Below the pieces are notes generated by a model, which was not told the origin of the DNA, ran no database searches, and saw nothing but the letters and a program-made list of their open reading frames with translations. From the NCBI GenBank assembly GCA_946482425.1, contig CAMLRO010000043.1, positions 1 to 11,201 of the forward strand: a stretch of 11,201 bases of DNA, in the 5' to 3' direction. Both the position numbers and the translations under genes were made by a program. The first letter of the stretch is position 1; every line of letters starts with the position of its first letter. The stretch comes from an uncultured Lactobacillus sp. (GTDB taxonomy: Bacteria; Bacillota; Bacilli; Lactobacillales; Lactobacillaceae). Shown here one piece after another: positions 1 to 6,437 of this stretch.

Positions 1-138
1 TTGAAACCATTTAGCTACTTTGCTGAAAAGTATGGCTTGGTTGAAGATACTGCTTCAGGCGCTTCAGAAGCTGAAGAAGAACCAGAGCCAGAACCAGAAG
101 AAGAACCTGATACAACTTCAGGTGCTTCAGCTCACTAA
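1..138 (+). CDS. C-terminal end of an unidentified protein with an acidic Glu/Pro-rich tail (5'-truncated by window edge)
   Basis: Frame 1 is open from base 1 to a TAA at 136-138 and gives 45 residues. It begins LKPFSYFAEKYGLVED and then becomes a low-complexity tail of Glu and Pro (about residues 23-36) flanked on both sides by a T-x-SGAS block. The first codon is TTG but no ribosome-binding site can be seen, because the gene evidently starts outside the window. A strong terminator 20 bases downstream fits a real gene end. Acidic, Pro-rich, disordered tails occur on several cell-envelope and division proteins of lactobacilli, including penicillin-binding proteins, but nothing here identifies the family. 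I leave the function open. Confidence 0.7.
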   Translation: MKPFSYFAEKYGLVEDTASGASEAEEEPEPEPEEEPDTTSGASAH

Positions 139-158
139 TAAGCTAAATTATTAGAATG

Positions 159-193
159 AAAAAAGCGGAACTTTTTGAAAGTTTCGCTTTTTT
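159..193 (+). terminator. Rho-independent terminator of the upstream truncated gene
   Basis: Left arm AAAAAAGCGGAAC (159-171) pairs with GTTTCGCTTTTTT (181-193), with one G-U pair. The intervening bases add three more pairs (TTT/AAA) around a TTG loop. The right arm ends in a run of six T. It lies between the TAA at 138 and the gnd promoter region, so gnd is probably transcribed on its own. The A-rich 5' flank means it could also work in the other direction. Confidence 0.88.
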
Positions 194-206
194 GCTGTCT
201 TACAAG

Positions 207-212
207 TATAAT
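207..212 (+). promoter_or_regulatory. Probable -10 box of the gnd promoter
   Basis: A perfect TATAAT lies 35 bases before the chosen gnd start and just after the upstream terminator. No convincing -35 hexamer sits 16-18 bases upstream, where the sequence is the T-rich terminator arm. Transcription would start near 218-220 and give a leader of about 30 nt. The placement is plausible but rests on one hexamer in A+T-rich DNA. Confidence 0.4.
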
Positions 213-247
213 AATAAAGTATGATTTTTAATGATGGAGGACTATCA

Positions 248-1633
248 ATGCAACAATTCGGTATTATAGGCTTATCGGTTATGGGTAAGAACCTGGCTTT
301 AAATATTAGAAATAATGGCTTTTCCGTTTCTGGCTTTTCAATTGATAAGCCAGAAGTTGATGCTTTTGCTAAATATAAGGATGCTAAACTAAAACCAACT
401 TATACTTGGGAGGAATTTGTTAATTCACTGGAAAAGCCGCGCAAAATTTTAATTCAAATAGCAGCGGGTAAGCCCGTTGATGAAACTTTGCAAAAATTAT
501 TACCTTTGCTTGATCAGGGTGATATTTTGCTTGATGGTGGCAATTCTAATTTTCATGATACCAATCGTCGTTTTCATGAAATGGAAAAACATGGTATTCA
601 TTTTATTGGAATGGGTGTCTCAGGCGGCGAAGAAGGTGCTTTAAATGGCCCTGCGCTTATGCCGGGTGGTGATGAAGAAGCCTATAATGAGGTCGCACCT
701 ATATTAGAGGCGATTGCAGCTAAAAATGAGGAAGGTCAGTCCTGTGTCAGCTTTATTGGTCCAGAAGGTAGCGGACATTATGTCAAAATGGTTCATAATG
801 GTATCGAATATGGCATCATGCAGGAATTTTCTGAAGTCTATGATATACTGCGAAAAGTTGCAGGCAAAACAAATGATGAAATGTCGGCTATCTTTGCTGA
901 CTGGAACAAGGGCTTAGTCAAGGCGTATCTTAGTGAAATAACTGCTGAAGTTTTAAAGCAAAAAGATGGGCTGACCCCCGACCATGTGATTGATCATATT
1001 TTGAATGTTGCATCTTACAAGGGTACTGGTAATTGGATGCTTGAAGATGGTGTGCATTTAGGTGCGCCAATTAGCGTAATCGCTGAAGCAGTTATTAGCC
1101 GTTTTATGTCTAAGGCAACTACGCGTGAAGGTGCAGAAGTAAAATGGAGTGGTGCTGTACCTGACGACTTGGTTGATAATCTCGGTCAAGCTTTGCAATT
1201 GAGCCAAGCTGTAGCTTATGCTCAAGGCTTCCAACAATTAAAAATGGCTGCTGATGCTTATAACTGGGATTTACGTTATCCAGCAATTGCACAATCATGG
1301 GAAGCAGGGTGTATTATTCGCTCATCAATGTTAAAAGATATTGAAAAAGCTTTTGCTGAGGGTAAAAAGCTTGATAATATGTTCCAAGATCCATACTTTA
1401 AAGACTTGATGAACAAGAATATTCCAGCATTACGGGCTGTAATTGAACTGGCAACTGAAGCGGGCATTCCAACACCGACTTTAAGCGCATCTCTAAATTA
1501 CTTAGAATCAATCTTTAACCCGAGTTTGCCGGCAAATCTCATTCAAGGGCAACGAGACTACTTTGGTGCCCATACCTATTTCAGAAATGACCGTGACGGT
1601 GTTTACCACACTCAATGGTATGAAGAAAAATAA
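248..1633 (+). CDS. gnd: 6-phosphogluconate dehydrogenase, decarboxylating
   Basis: This cytoplasmic enzyme oxidises 6-phosphogluconate to ribulose 5-phosphate and CO2 with NADP+ in the oxidative pentose phosphate pathway. The ATG at 248 is preferred over an in-frame ATG at 221 because GGAGG (236-240) lies 7 bases before it and the protein then begins directly at the nucleotide fold. Length is 461 residues, close to the usual 465-470. The Rossmann motif GIIGLSVMG is at 5-13 and the DGGNSN loop at 96-101. The substrate motif GVSGGEEGA is at about 123-131. The catalytic stretch has K180, H183, N184 and E187 with the spacing of the sheep enzyme (K183, H186, N187, E190). R436 and H442 in RDYFGAHTY match the phosphate-binding residues donated by the other subunit. 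The region ILNVASYKGTGNW departs from the classic family signature at three positions but keeps KGTG-x-W. It appears monocistronic, with terminators on both sides. Confidence 0.96.
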   Translation: MQQFGIIGLSVMGKNLALNIRNNGFSVSGFSIDKPEVDAFAKYKDAKLKPTYTWEEFVNSLEKPRKILIQIAAGKPVDETLQKLLPLLDQGDILLDGGNSNFHDTNRRFHEMEKHGIHFIGMGVSGGEEGALNGPALMPGGDEEAYNEVAPILEAIAAKNEEGQSCVSFIGPEGSGHYVKMVHNGIEYGIMQEFSEVYDILRKVAGKTNDEMSAIFADWNKGLVKAYLSEITAEVLKQKDGLTPDHVIDHILNVASYKGTGNWMLEDGVHLGAPISVIAEAVISRFMSKATTREGAEVKWSGAVPDDLVDNLGQALQLSQAVAYAQGFQQLKMAADAYNWDLRYPAIAQSWEAGCIIRSSMLKDIEKAFAEGKKLDNMFQDPYFKDLMNKNIPALRAVIELATEAGIPTPTLSASLNYLESIFNPSLPANLIQGQRDYFGAHTYFRNDRDGVYHTQWYEEK

Positions 1634-1635
1634 TT

Positions 1636-1653
1636 TTGTTACACGTGTAACAA
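1636..1653. repeat. 18-bp perfect palindrome directly after the gnd stop codon
   Basis: TTGTTACACGTGTAACAA is a perfect inverted repeat with no spacer, starting two bases after the gnd TAA and ending three bases before the terminator stem. As DNA it has the form of an operator for a dimeric regulator, centred 86 bp before the ClC start. As RNA it would form a 7-bp hairpin with an ACGT loop just upstream of the terminator. There is no T-run of its own, so it is not itself a terminator. The function is not known from sequence. Confidence 0.6.
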
Positions 1654-1656
1654 CTG

Positions 1657-1691
1657 AAACCAGTTAAGTTTGAGCTTTGACTGGTTTTTTT
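1657..1691 (+). terminator. Rho-independent terminator of gnd
   Basis: AAACCAGTTA (1657-1666) pairs with TGACTGGTTT (1678-1687), with one T-G pair, and a run of seven T follows (1685-1691). It lies 24 bases after the gnd stop. A TTGACT inside the right arm could look like a -35 box for the next gene, but no good -10 follows at the right distance, so I do not call a promoter here. Confidence 0.85.
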
Positions 1692-1730
1692 ACTAGTGTG
1701 AAAAATATCTAGCTAAAGAGTGGAGGTACT

Positions 1731-3287
1731 ATGAAAAATAAAAAAATGCAAATAAAACTTTTAGTCCTTGCCATGGTGGTAGGACTTTGTAGTGGCATAG
1801 TAGTTGGCTTCTTTCGCTTTGGCATCGCCAAAATGACAAAGCTATGGTTGACTCTGTTTCACGTGGCACATAAAAATTTTCTCTGGTTTATGCCCATTAT
1901 TCTTGGTCTGATGGCGGTAGGAATAATTGCAGGTTATTTTGTTAAAAAATACCCGCATGTTGGTGGTTCAGGCATACCTGAAGTAAAACTGCAATTGGCA
2001 GGGAACCTGACTTTAAGCTGGTGGCCAACACTATGGCGTAAAGTAGTAGGAGGCATTTTAGTTATAAGTACAGGGCTGTTTTTAGGACCTGAGGGTCCTT
2101 CTTTACAAATAGGTTCAACTATAGGTCAAGGTGTTGGAGAAAGCGCTAAAGAGTCTAAAACAAACGCTCGCGTGCTTTTAGCAACGGGAGCGGCTAGCGG
2201 TTTAGCCGCGGCTTTTGGAGCCCCGCTAAGTGGAGCCTTATTCGTACTTGAAGAAGTTTTTCACAACTTTTCTCCCCGCGTCTGGATGAACGCACTTGCA
2301 GGTGCTTTAGTAGCAGATTTTGTTGTTTCCAACATTTTTGGGCAGAAGCCATCTTTATCTCTTGTTTATCGCCATTCTTTCCCCGTAAAGTTATATGGTT
2401 ATTTGCTCATTTTAGGTTTGCTCTTAGGATTATTAGGTCACTTATATAAAACTGGACTCTTTAAGGGTAAAAGGCTATACACAAAAATTACTTTCTTACC
2501 TAGCTGGCTCTACGGATTGATCCCACTATTTTTGTTAATCCCAATTGCCTACTTTTGGCCACTAATAACCGGTCCAGGTAATCGTTTGATTTTAGCTTTA
2601 CCACAAATAATTAAACACAGTGGCTGGAAGGTAATTGGCATTTTGGGTATTTTCTTTATTATTAGAATAGTATTTTCCATTATTTCCTATGATTCAGGAC
2701 TGCCCAGTGGCATTTTTCTGCCAATATTGACAATGGGGGCTTTAATTGGCGCAGTCTATGGCTTAACTTTAGTGCAGCTTCATTTATTACCAGCAAAATT
2801 GGTTATTAATCTAGTAATTTTTGCTATGGCGGGGTTTTTTGCTGCGGTAATACGGGCACCTTTTACTGCCATAATGCTCATTACGGAAATGGTTGGCTCA
2901 TTACTACATTTAATGCCACTCGCCGTGGTAGCCTTTGTGGCACTGCTAGTCGATGAATTTTTAAATGGAGAGCCAATATATGGTACGCTGGCACGTGCAA
3001 TGTTGACAAACGGTAAAAAGCAGCAGATTAAAATTTCTGGTGAAACTGATCAATTGACTGTGCCTATTTATGAAGATAGTCAATTAAACGGAAAAATGAT
3101 TATGCAAATCAAATGGCCTCAACATACTTTAGTTAAAGCAATTTATCGCGATGGCAAGTCTATTATTCCCAATGGTCAGACTATAATTAAAGCAGGTGAT
3201 TCTCTGATTTTGACCTTAGATGCAGGTCACCGAGGGGCAGTATTTAACCAAATTAAACGGATGCAAAAAGTGCGCTACGACGGCTAA
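1731..3287 (+). CDS. ClC-family chloride/proton antiporter with C-terminal TrkA_C-like domain
   Basis: This integral membrane protein (518 residues) exchanges Cl- for H+, a role linked to acid tolerance or ion balance in related bacteria. All main ClC landmarks are present: the chloride-coordinating GSGIPE (79-84), the gating glutamate E121 in GPEGPSLQIG, the internal proton glutamate E175 in LEEV, GIFLP (327-331), and Y417 in EPIYGTL, which corresponds to the central Tyr of E. coli ClC. Both glutamates present points to an exchanger rather than a channel. Residue 120 is Pro where the family usually has Arg or Lys (GREGP/GKEGP). About ten or more hydrophobic segments cover residues 8-425. The soluble tail (about 440-508, ending around GDSLILTL) resembles TrkA_C/RCK_C, a regulatory ligand-binding domain. 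GGAGG at 1722-1726 sets the ATG at 1731. No terminator is seen after the stop, which overlaps the end of the convergent MFS remnant. Confidence 0.93.
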   Translation: MKNKKMQIKLLVLAMVVGLCSGIVVGFFRFGIAKMTKLWLTLFHVAHKNFLWFMPIILGLMAVGIIAGYFVKKYPHVGGSGIPEVKLQLAGNLTLSWWPTLWRKVVGGILVISTGLFLGPEGPSLQIGSTIGQGVGESAKESKTNARVLLATGAASGLAAAFGAPLSGALFVLEEVFHNFSPRVWMNALAGALVADFVVSNIFGQKPSLSLVYRHSFPVKLYGYLLILGLLLGLLGHLYKTGLFKGKRLYTKITFLPSWLYGLIPLFLLIPIAYFWPLITGPGNRLILALPQIIKHSGWKVIGILGIFFIIRIVFSIISYDSGLPSGIFLPILTMGALIGAVYGLTLVQLHLLPAKLVINLVIFAMAGFFAAVIRAPFTAIMLITEMVGSLLHLMPLAVVAFVALLVDEFLNGEPIYGTLARAMLTNGKKQQIKISGETDQLTVPIYEDSQLNGKMIMQIKWPQHTLVKAIYRDGKSIIPNGQTIIKAGDSLILTLDAGHRGAVFNQIKRMQKVRYDG

Positions 3288-4242
3288 AAAAGACACGCTA
3301 TTAGAATATGATATGACCCCCAAAAGATACCTATTAACATGCTAATGTTGTATAAATTTCCCGAAATCTTAGGATTAGTAATATTCATCCCCTGTAGCAA
3401 AATAGGCAAGAAAATACTAATTCCAAAGAAGGCAAAGGTTTGACAAGCATAAAAACTGCCGCCTACTAGTGTACTTCTGATATACTTTTTGCTAAAAAGT
3501 ATTGTCCAAGAAACTTGTCCTTGCTTTTTAGAGCGTTTAAAGTGACGAGAGATGCCCCATTTATGACCTAAAATTATACCAATTAATCTGTTTGCAGCTT
3601 TAATTTTACCCTTACTTGCTAACCCATCCAGGAGAAGGCGGCAAGGGAAAGAAACTACGGAAAAGAGCTGTGAGCAATGCTGGTATGGCACCAGTTGCTA
3701 AAATAATTTGCCAGGTATGTTGACCATATCCTTCAAGATAAGTCCCAGTTAAATACGAAGCAATAAAGCCTAAAACCCAGTAGATTAATAGGTGACTTTG
3801 TCGTTTACTATCCTCACCTTTAGGCAGCCATTCAGTTAATAAAGCATTTCCCGCTGTATAATCAATTGCCATCATCAGTCCAATGCCAAACCTAATTAAA
3901 AAAGTCAGCGCTAAACTGCTTGTAAGGGGATGTAAAAGTGAAAGGATAGCTAATATATACATGTTGCTCATCAATAATTGGCTACGGCCAATTTTATCGG
4001 ATAAACGACCAATAAGTGCGCTACTAGATAAACCAATTAGTCCACCAGCACCGATAAGTCCGATCCACATATCACTAATTTGAATATATTTTGCAGCATT
4101 AGTCAATGCGCCGCCAGTAATCCCTAATGAAAAGCCACAGGTAAATTGGCCCAAAACAATGGCAGTCAATACCCGCAAATGAACTTTTGAAAGTGGCGCT
4201 TTTTTATAATCTTTTTTGGCTATTTTTCCTTTTTTCTAGCAT
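3284..4242 (-). pseudogene. Decayed MFS transporter gene: two frameshifts and 3' truncation
   Basis: Read from 4242 down, this is a broken major facilitator superfamily proton-symporter gene. The longest intact piece (from a TTG at 4178) carries TM1-TM6, including the motif-A loop GRLSDKIGR between TM2 and TM3 and RFGIGLMMAIDYTAGNALLTEW in TM4-TM5. It runs off frame at a GGG (CCC at 3623-3625 on the plus strand). Dropping one G joins PSPGW to LASKGKIKAANRL, the usual start of the central cytoplasmic loop, and the sequence continues through TM7-TM8 (TLVGGSFYACQTFAFFGISI). At the 5' end, one extra A in the A6 or A5 run near 4224-4235 separates an ATG at 4242-4240 from the frame reading IAKKDYKKAPLSK, a typical N-terminus. 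The span of 959 bases equals 319 codons plus two, matching two single-base insertions. The protein stops after TM8, near GIFWGS, so about four helices are missing. No good ribosome-binding site precedes 4242. Substrate unknown. Confidence 0.88.
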
Positions 4243-4389
4243 AGTAATAGATTAAGCAATCACTGCTCAATCTACTTTATAACATCCCTTTCAATAAATG
4301 ACTTAACTGTTATCTAACATAACAAATTTTTAGTGTTCGTGCAAAAAGACTGGGGAAAGGTAGCTTGAAATTTAAGCGCTGGTTACCCT

Positions 4390-4680
4390 TTATTTTTGAA
4401 AAACTAAGCCGAATAATACCAGTACTAAAGCTGCTAAAAGCCAGATACTGAAATTTACCACTGCTTTTGCCGTATTTTTGTTATCAAGGTTAATATGATT
4501 GATCAAATATTCACCAGCAAATAGTGTAAAGCTAAAAGTGATGAGCCACAAAATGGCGCAGAGTCTTCCAGTAATAGAATAGGGGAAAAAGGCAGAATTG
4601 AAACTGGTTAGTAAAGCAACAATAAAGAAAGTAGTGGTACCGGTATATTGATTAAGCAATTTTTTGGCAGTTTTGGGCAT
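4390..4680 (-). CDS. Small three-helix membrane protein of unknown function
   Basis: The predicted product is 96 residues with a short positively charged N-terminus (MPKTAKKLL). It has three hydrophobic segments at about 15-33, 38-60 and 70-94, joined by a polar loop NHINLDNKNT (61-70). Longer in-frame starts exist (ATG at 4725), but that codon overlaps the likely -10 box, so the ATG at 4680 is preferred. The ribosome-binding site before it is weak (GAAAGAAG, 10-20 bases upstream). I do not recognise the family. It is not a permease fragment by eye and no charged catalytic residues stand out. It is separated from the downstream MFS remnant by 147 bases and has its own putative promoter. No clear terminator follows. 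It could also be a decaying gene, but its frame is intact and its hydrophobic pattern is regular. Confidence 0.65.
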   Translation of the reverse strand: MPKTAKKLLNQYTGTTTFFIVALLTSFNSAFFPYSITGRLCAILWLITFSFTLFAGEYLINHINLDNKNTAKAVVNFSIWLLAALVLVLFGLVFQK

Positions 4681-4723
4681 AGTAATTTCGCTTCTTTCGC
4701 TGTTAGTTAAAATATTATGTTGC

Positions 4724-4729
4724 ATTATA
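4724..4729 (-). promoter_or_regulatory. Putative -10 box for the small membrane protein gene
   Basis: TATAAT on the minus strand lies about 45 bases before the ATG at 4680, giving a leader of roughly 35-40 nt. The upstream DNA is almost pure A+T and no clear -35 hexamer can be picked, so this is a weak call. Confidence 0.35.
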
Positions 4730-4773
4730 ATACTAAACAAACAAAAAATAAATATTTATTAATTATGTAGAAA

Positions 4774-4801
4774 ACAAAAAAATCACTTCTAAAGAAGTGA
4801 T
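4774..4801 (-). terminator. Rho-independent terminator of the first purine permease gene
   Basis: On the minus strand ATCACTTCT and AGAAGTGAT form a perfect 9-bp stem (plus-strand arms 4782-4790 and 4793-4801) with a two-base spacer, opening to a four-base TTTA loop in practice. A T-run follows (complement of 4775-4781). It sits 24 bases beyond the stop codon of the permease that ends at 4825. Confidence 0.9.
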
Positions 4802-4824
4802 CCTTAATAATTAAATTAATATTT

Positions 4825-6135
4825 TTACATATTGGTGATTAAGAAAAAGAGCACGAACACAACTAGTAAGACGTACATCATTGGTGAAACTTTTTTGGCT
4901 TGCTTAGAAGCGATCATAGTAATCGGGTAGGCAATCATACCAAGAGCCAAACCATCTGAAATACTATAAGTTAGTGGCATGCCAACTACAGTTAAAAATG
5001 CTGGAAAAGCAATCTCAAATTTGTCCCAGTTAATTTTTTTCAGGTTTCCTGCCATTAGCACACCGACAATGATCAATGCAGGTGCAGTTACAGTGGTAGG
5101 AATAACAGCTAACAGCGGGCTGAAAATCATTGAAATCAAGAAAAAGATTCCTACAAAAATGGCAGTTAATCCGGTACGGCCTCCCATTGCAATTCCCGCA
5201 CTTGATTCTACAGAAGTCCCGAGTGGTGCTGTACCCAAGACAGCTCCTTCAACCATTGCTAAAGAATCAGAAATAAAGGCCCTGCCGATACGTGGAATCT
5301 TACCATTTTCATCGACCATACCGGCTTGTTCTGTCATACCAATCAGGGTACCTGCGGTATCGAAAAATGTAACTAAAAGAAAAGTTAAAACTACCATAAA
5401 CAATTGTGGGGTATTAATGTCTTTTAAATGAAAAACAGCTTGCCCAAAGGTAGGAGCAATACTGGGAGCACTGGCAATAATACCTTTAGGAACAGCGACT
5501 TGACCGATAATAACCCCGAACACAGCTGTTACCACCATGCCGATAAAGATTGAGCCGGGAATATTCATAGCCATTAAAATTACTGTTAAGGTTAAACCAA
5601 AGAGGGTAATCCAAACAGCTGGTGAATTAAACTTACCTAGAGTAACTAAATTTGAGTCACTGTTTACGATTAATTTACCATTTTGCAAACCAATGAATGC
5701 GATAAATAAACCGATTCCAGCTGAAATAGCATATTTCAAATCTTGTGGAATAGCATCAACTACTATTTCACGCAATTTCAAGACTGTTATCAAAATAAAC
5801 AAGATAGACGCTACTAAAACTGCAGCTAAAGCTGTTTGCCAGTTAATATGCATGCCGCCACAGACATTGTAAGCAAAAAACGCAGCACTACCTAATGTTG
5901 GCGCTAAAGCTACAGGATAATTTGCTACCAAACCCATAATGAAACAGCCAATTGCAATTGAAATTGCTGTGACAGTAAAAGCTGCTCCTTTATCAATACC
6001 AGCTGCGTGTAAAATGTTAGGGTTAACAAAAAGGATGTAGGAGAGACTGACAAACGTGGTTAATGCAGCTATTAATTCACGTTTAACAGTGGTATGAGCA
6101 TCGTTTAAATGAAAGACTTTGTCTAATGTCGTCAT
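4825..6135 (-). CDS. NCS2/AzgA-type purine (hypoxanthine/guanine-like) permease, diverged paralogue
   Basis: This polytopic membrane permease of 436 residues belongs to the AzgA/PbuG/PbuO branch of the nucleobase-cation symporter-2 family, which imports purine bases by proton symport. The ATG at 6135 is chosen because GGAGG (6141-6145) precedes it by 5 bases; a TTG at 6147 overlaps that site. Family landmarks are TTFVSLSYILFVNP near the N-terminus, FFDTAGTLIG at about 257-266, and SVESSAGIAMGGRTGLTAI at about 308-326. The TM3 motif reads APTLGSAAFF (78-87). The usual Asn, kept at position 84 in the neighbouring paralogue (APALGINAFF), is Ala here, so substrate range may differ. It is well over half identical by eye to the permease at 6438-7745. 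The two are separated by a terminator and about 300 bases, so they are probably separate transcripts. No purine riboswitch core was seen upstream. Confidence 0.92.
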   Translation of the reverse strand: MTTLDKVFHLNDAHTTVKRELIAALTTFVSLSYILFVNPNILHAAGIDKGAAFTVTAISIAIGCFIMGLVANYPVALAPTLGSAAFFAYNVCGGMHINWQTALAAVLVASILFILITVLKLREIVVDAIPQDLKYAISAGIGLFIAFIGLQNGKLIVNSDSNLVTLGKFNSPAVWITLFGLTLTVILMAMNIPGSIFIGMVVTAVFGVIIGQVAVPKGIIASAPSIAPTFGQAVFHLKDINTPQLFMVVLTFLLVTFFDTAGTLIGMTEQAGMVDENGKIPRIGRAFISDSLAMVEGAVLGTAPLGTSVESSAGIAMGGRTGLTAIFVGIFFLISMIFSPLLAVIPTTVTAPALIIVGVLMAGNLKKINWDKFEIAFPAFLTVVGMPLTYSISDGLALGMIAYPITMIASKQAKKVSPMMYVLLVVFVLFFLITNM

Positions 6136-6390
6136 TTTTTCCTCCAAAAATATTTAAATTATAAAAAACTAATATATCTAGTATATAACTTATTTGTACT
6201 GTGAGTTACCCGAATAGAAATATTTCCCAGGAAATAATTGCTATTGGCTAGTTTTGATTAGTATCTTTGTGATTGGTTAAAATAAAATCATTGCTTAATT
6301 ATTAAAAAAAGGCTCCACCAAAATTTAGTGTGCAATAAATCTAGTTTGGAGATTAGATAAATAGTTAGTAACTCTTATAAAAAATGTGTT
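6136..6390. other. Intergenic region between the two permease genes
   Basis: This stretch holds no credible gene. Seen in it: the ribosome-binding site of the left permease (6141-6145), very A+T-rich DNA at 6150-6190 with several TATAAT-like hexamers on the minus strand (a promoter is likely here but not resolvable by eye), the 18-bp palindromic repeat at 6221-6238, and a GGCTCC-starting stretch at 6311-6350 after a run of A. That stretch has the short inverted arms CTCCA and TGGAG (6313-6317 and 6346-6350) and might be a worn insertion-sequence end. The purine riboswitch conserved core was looked for on the minus strand and not found. Confidence 0.5.
6221..6238. repeat. Palindromic 18-bp sequence, intergenic copy
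   Basis: TATTTCCCAGGAAATAAT includes a perfect 7-bp inverted repeat (TATTTCC / GGAAATA) around CA. It lies about 86-103 bp upstream of the left permease start. An exact copy of all 18 bases occurs at 8308-8325 inside the HAD gene. The position would suit an operator, but no regulator is identified. Confidence 0.55.
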
Positions 6391-6426
6391 AAAAAAGCAA
6401 ATATATTTAAAATATATTTGCTTTTT
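6391..6426 (-). terminator. Rho-independent terminator of the second purine permease gene
   Basis: GCAAATATATTT (6397-6408) and AAATATATTTGC (6410-6421) form a perfect 12-bp inverted repeat. It is flanked by six A on the left and five T on the right, so on the minus strand it is followed by a T-run. It starts 12 bases after the stop codon at 6438. The symmetry means it could stop transcription in either direction. Confidence 0.88.
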
Positions 6427-6437
6427 AGATATTAATT

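Noticed and set aside
221..247. Nine-residue N-terminal extension of Gnd from the ATG at 221
   Set aside because: The extension contains the GGAGG used by the ATG at 248, has no ribosome-binding site of its own and is not part of the nucleotide-binding fold.
4282..4300. Catabolite-response-element-like sequence upstream of the MFS remnant (TTGAAAGGGATGTTA on the minus strand)
   Set aside because: It misses two of the key positions, including the central C of the CG pair, so it is not a credible cre site.
4308..4330. Small hairpin TGTTAT-CTAAC-ATAACA followed by a short T-run
   Set aside because: A 6-bp A+T-rich stem on a strand with no gene ending nearby; likely chance in this composition.
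4979..5872. Plus-strand open frames of 150 and 111 codons opposite the left permease
   Set aside because: They are antisense to a clearly conserved permease, lack ribosome-binding sites and encode Lys/Pro/Ile-rich sequence typical of frames mirrored from hydrophobic genes.
6136..6147. Four-residue extension of the left permease from a TTG at 6147
   Set aside because: The TTG overlaps the GGAGG that serves the ATG at 6135.
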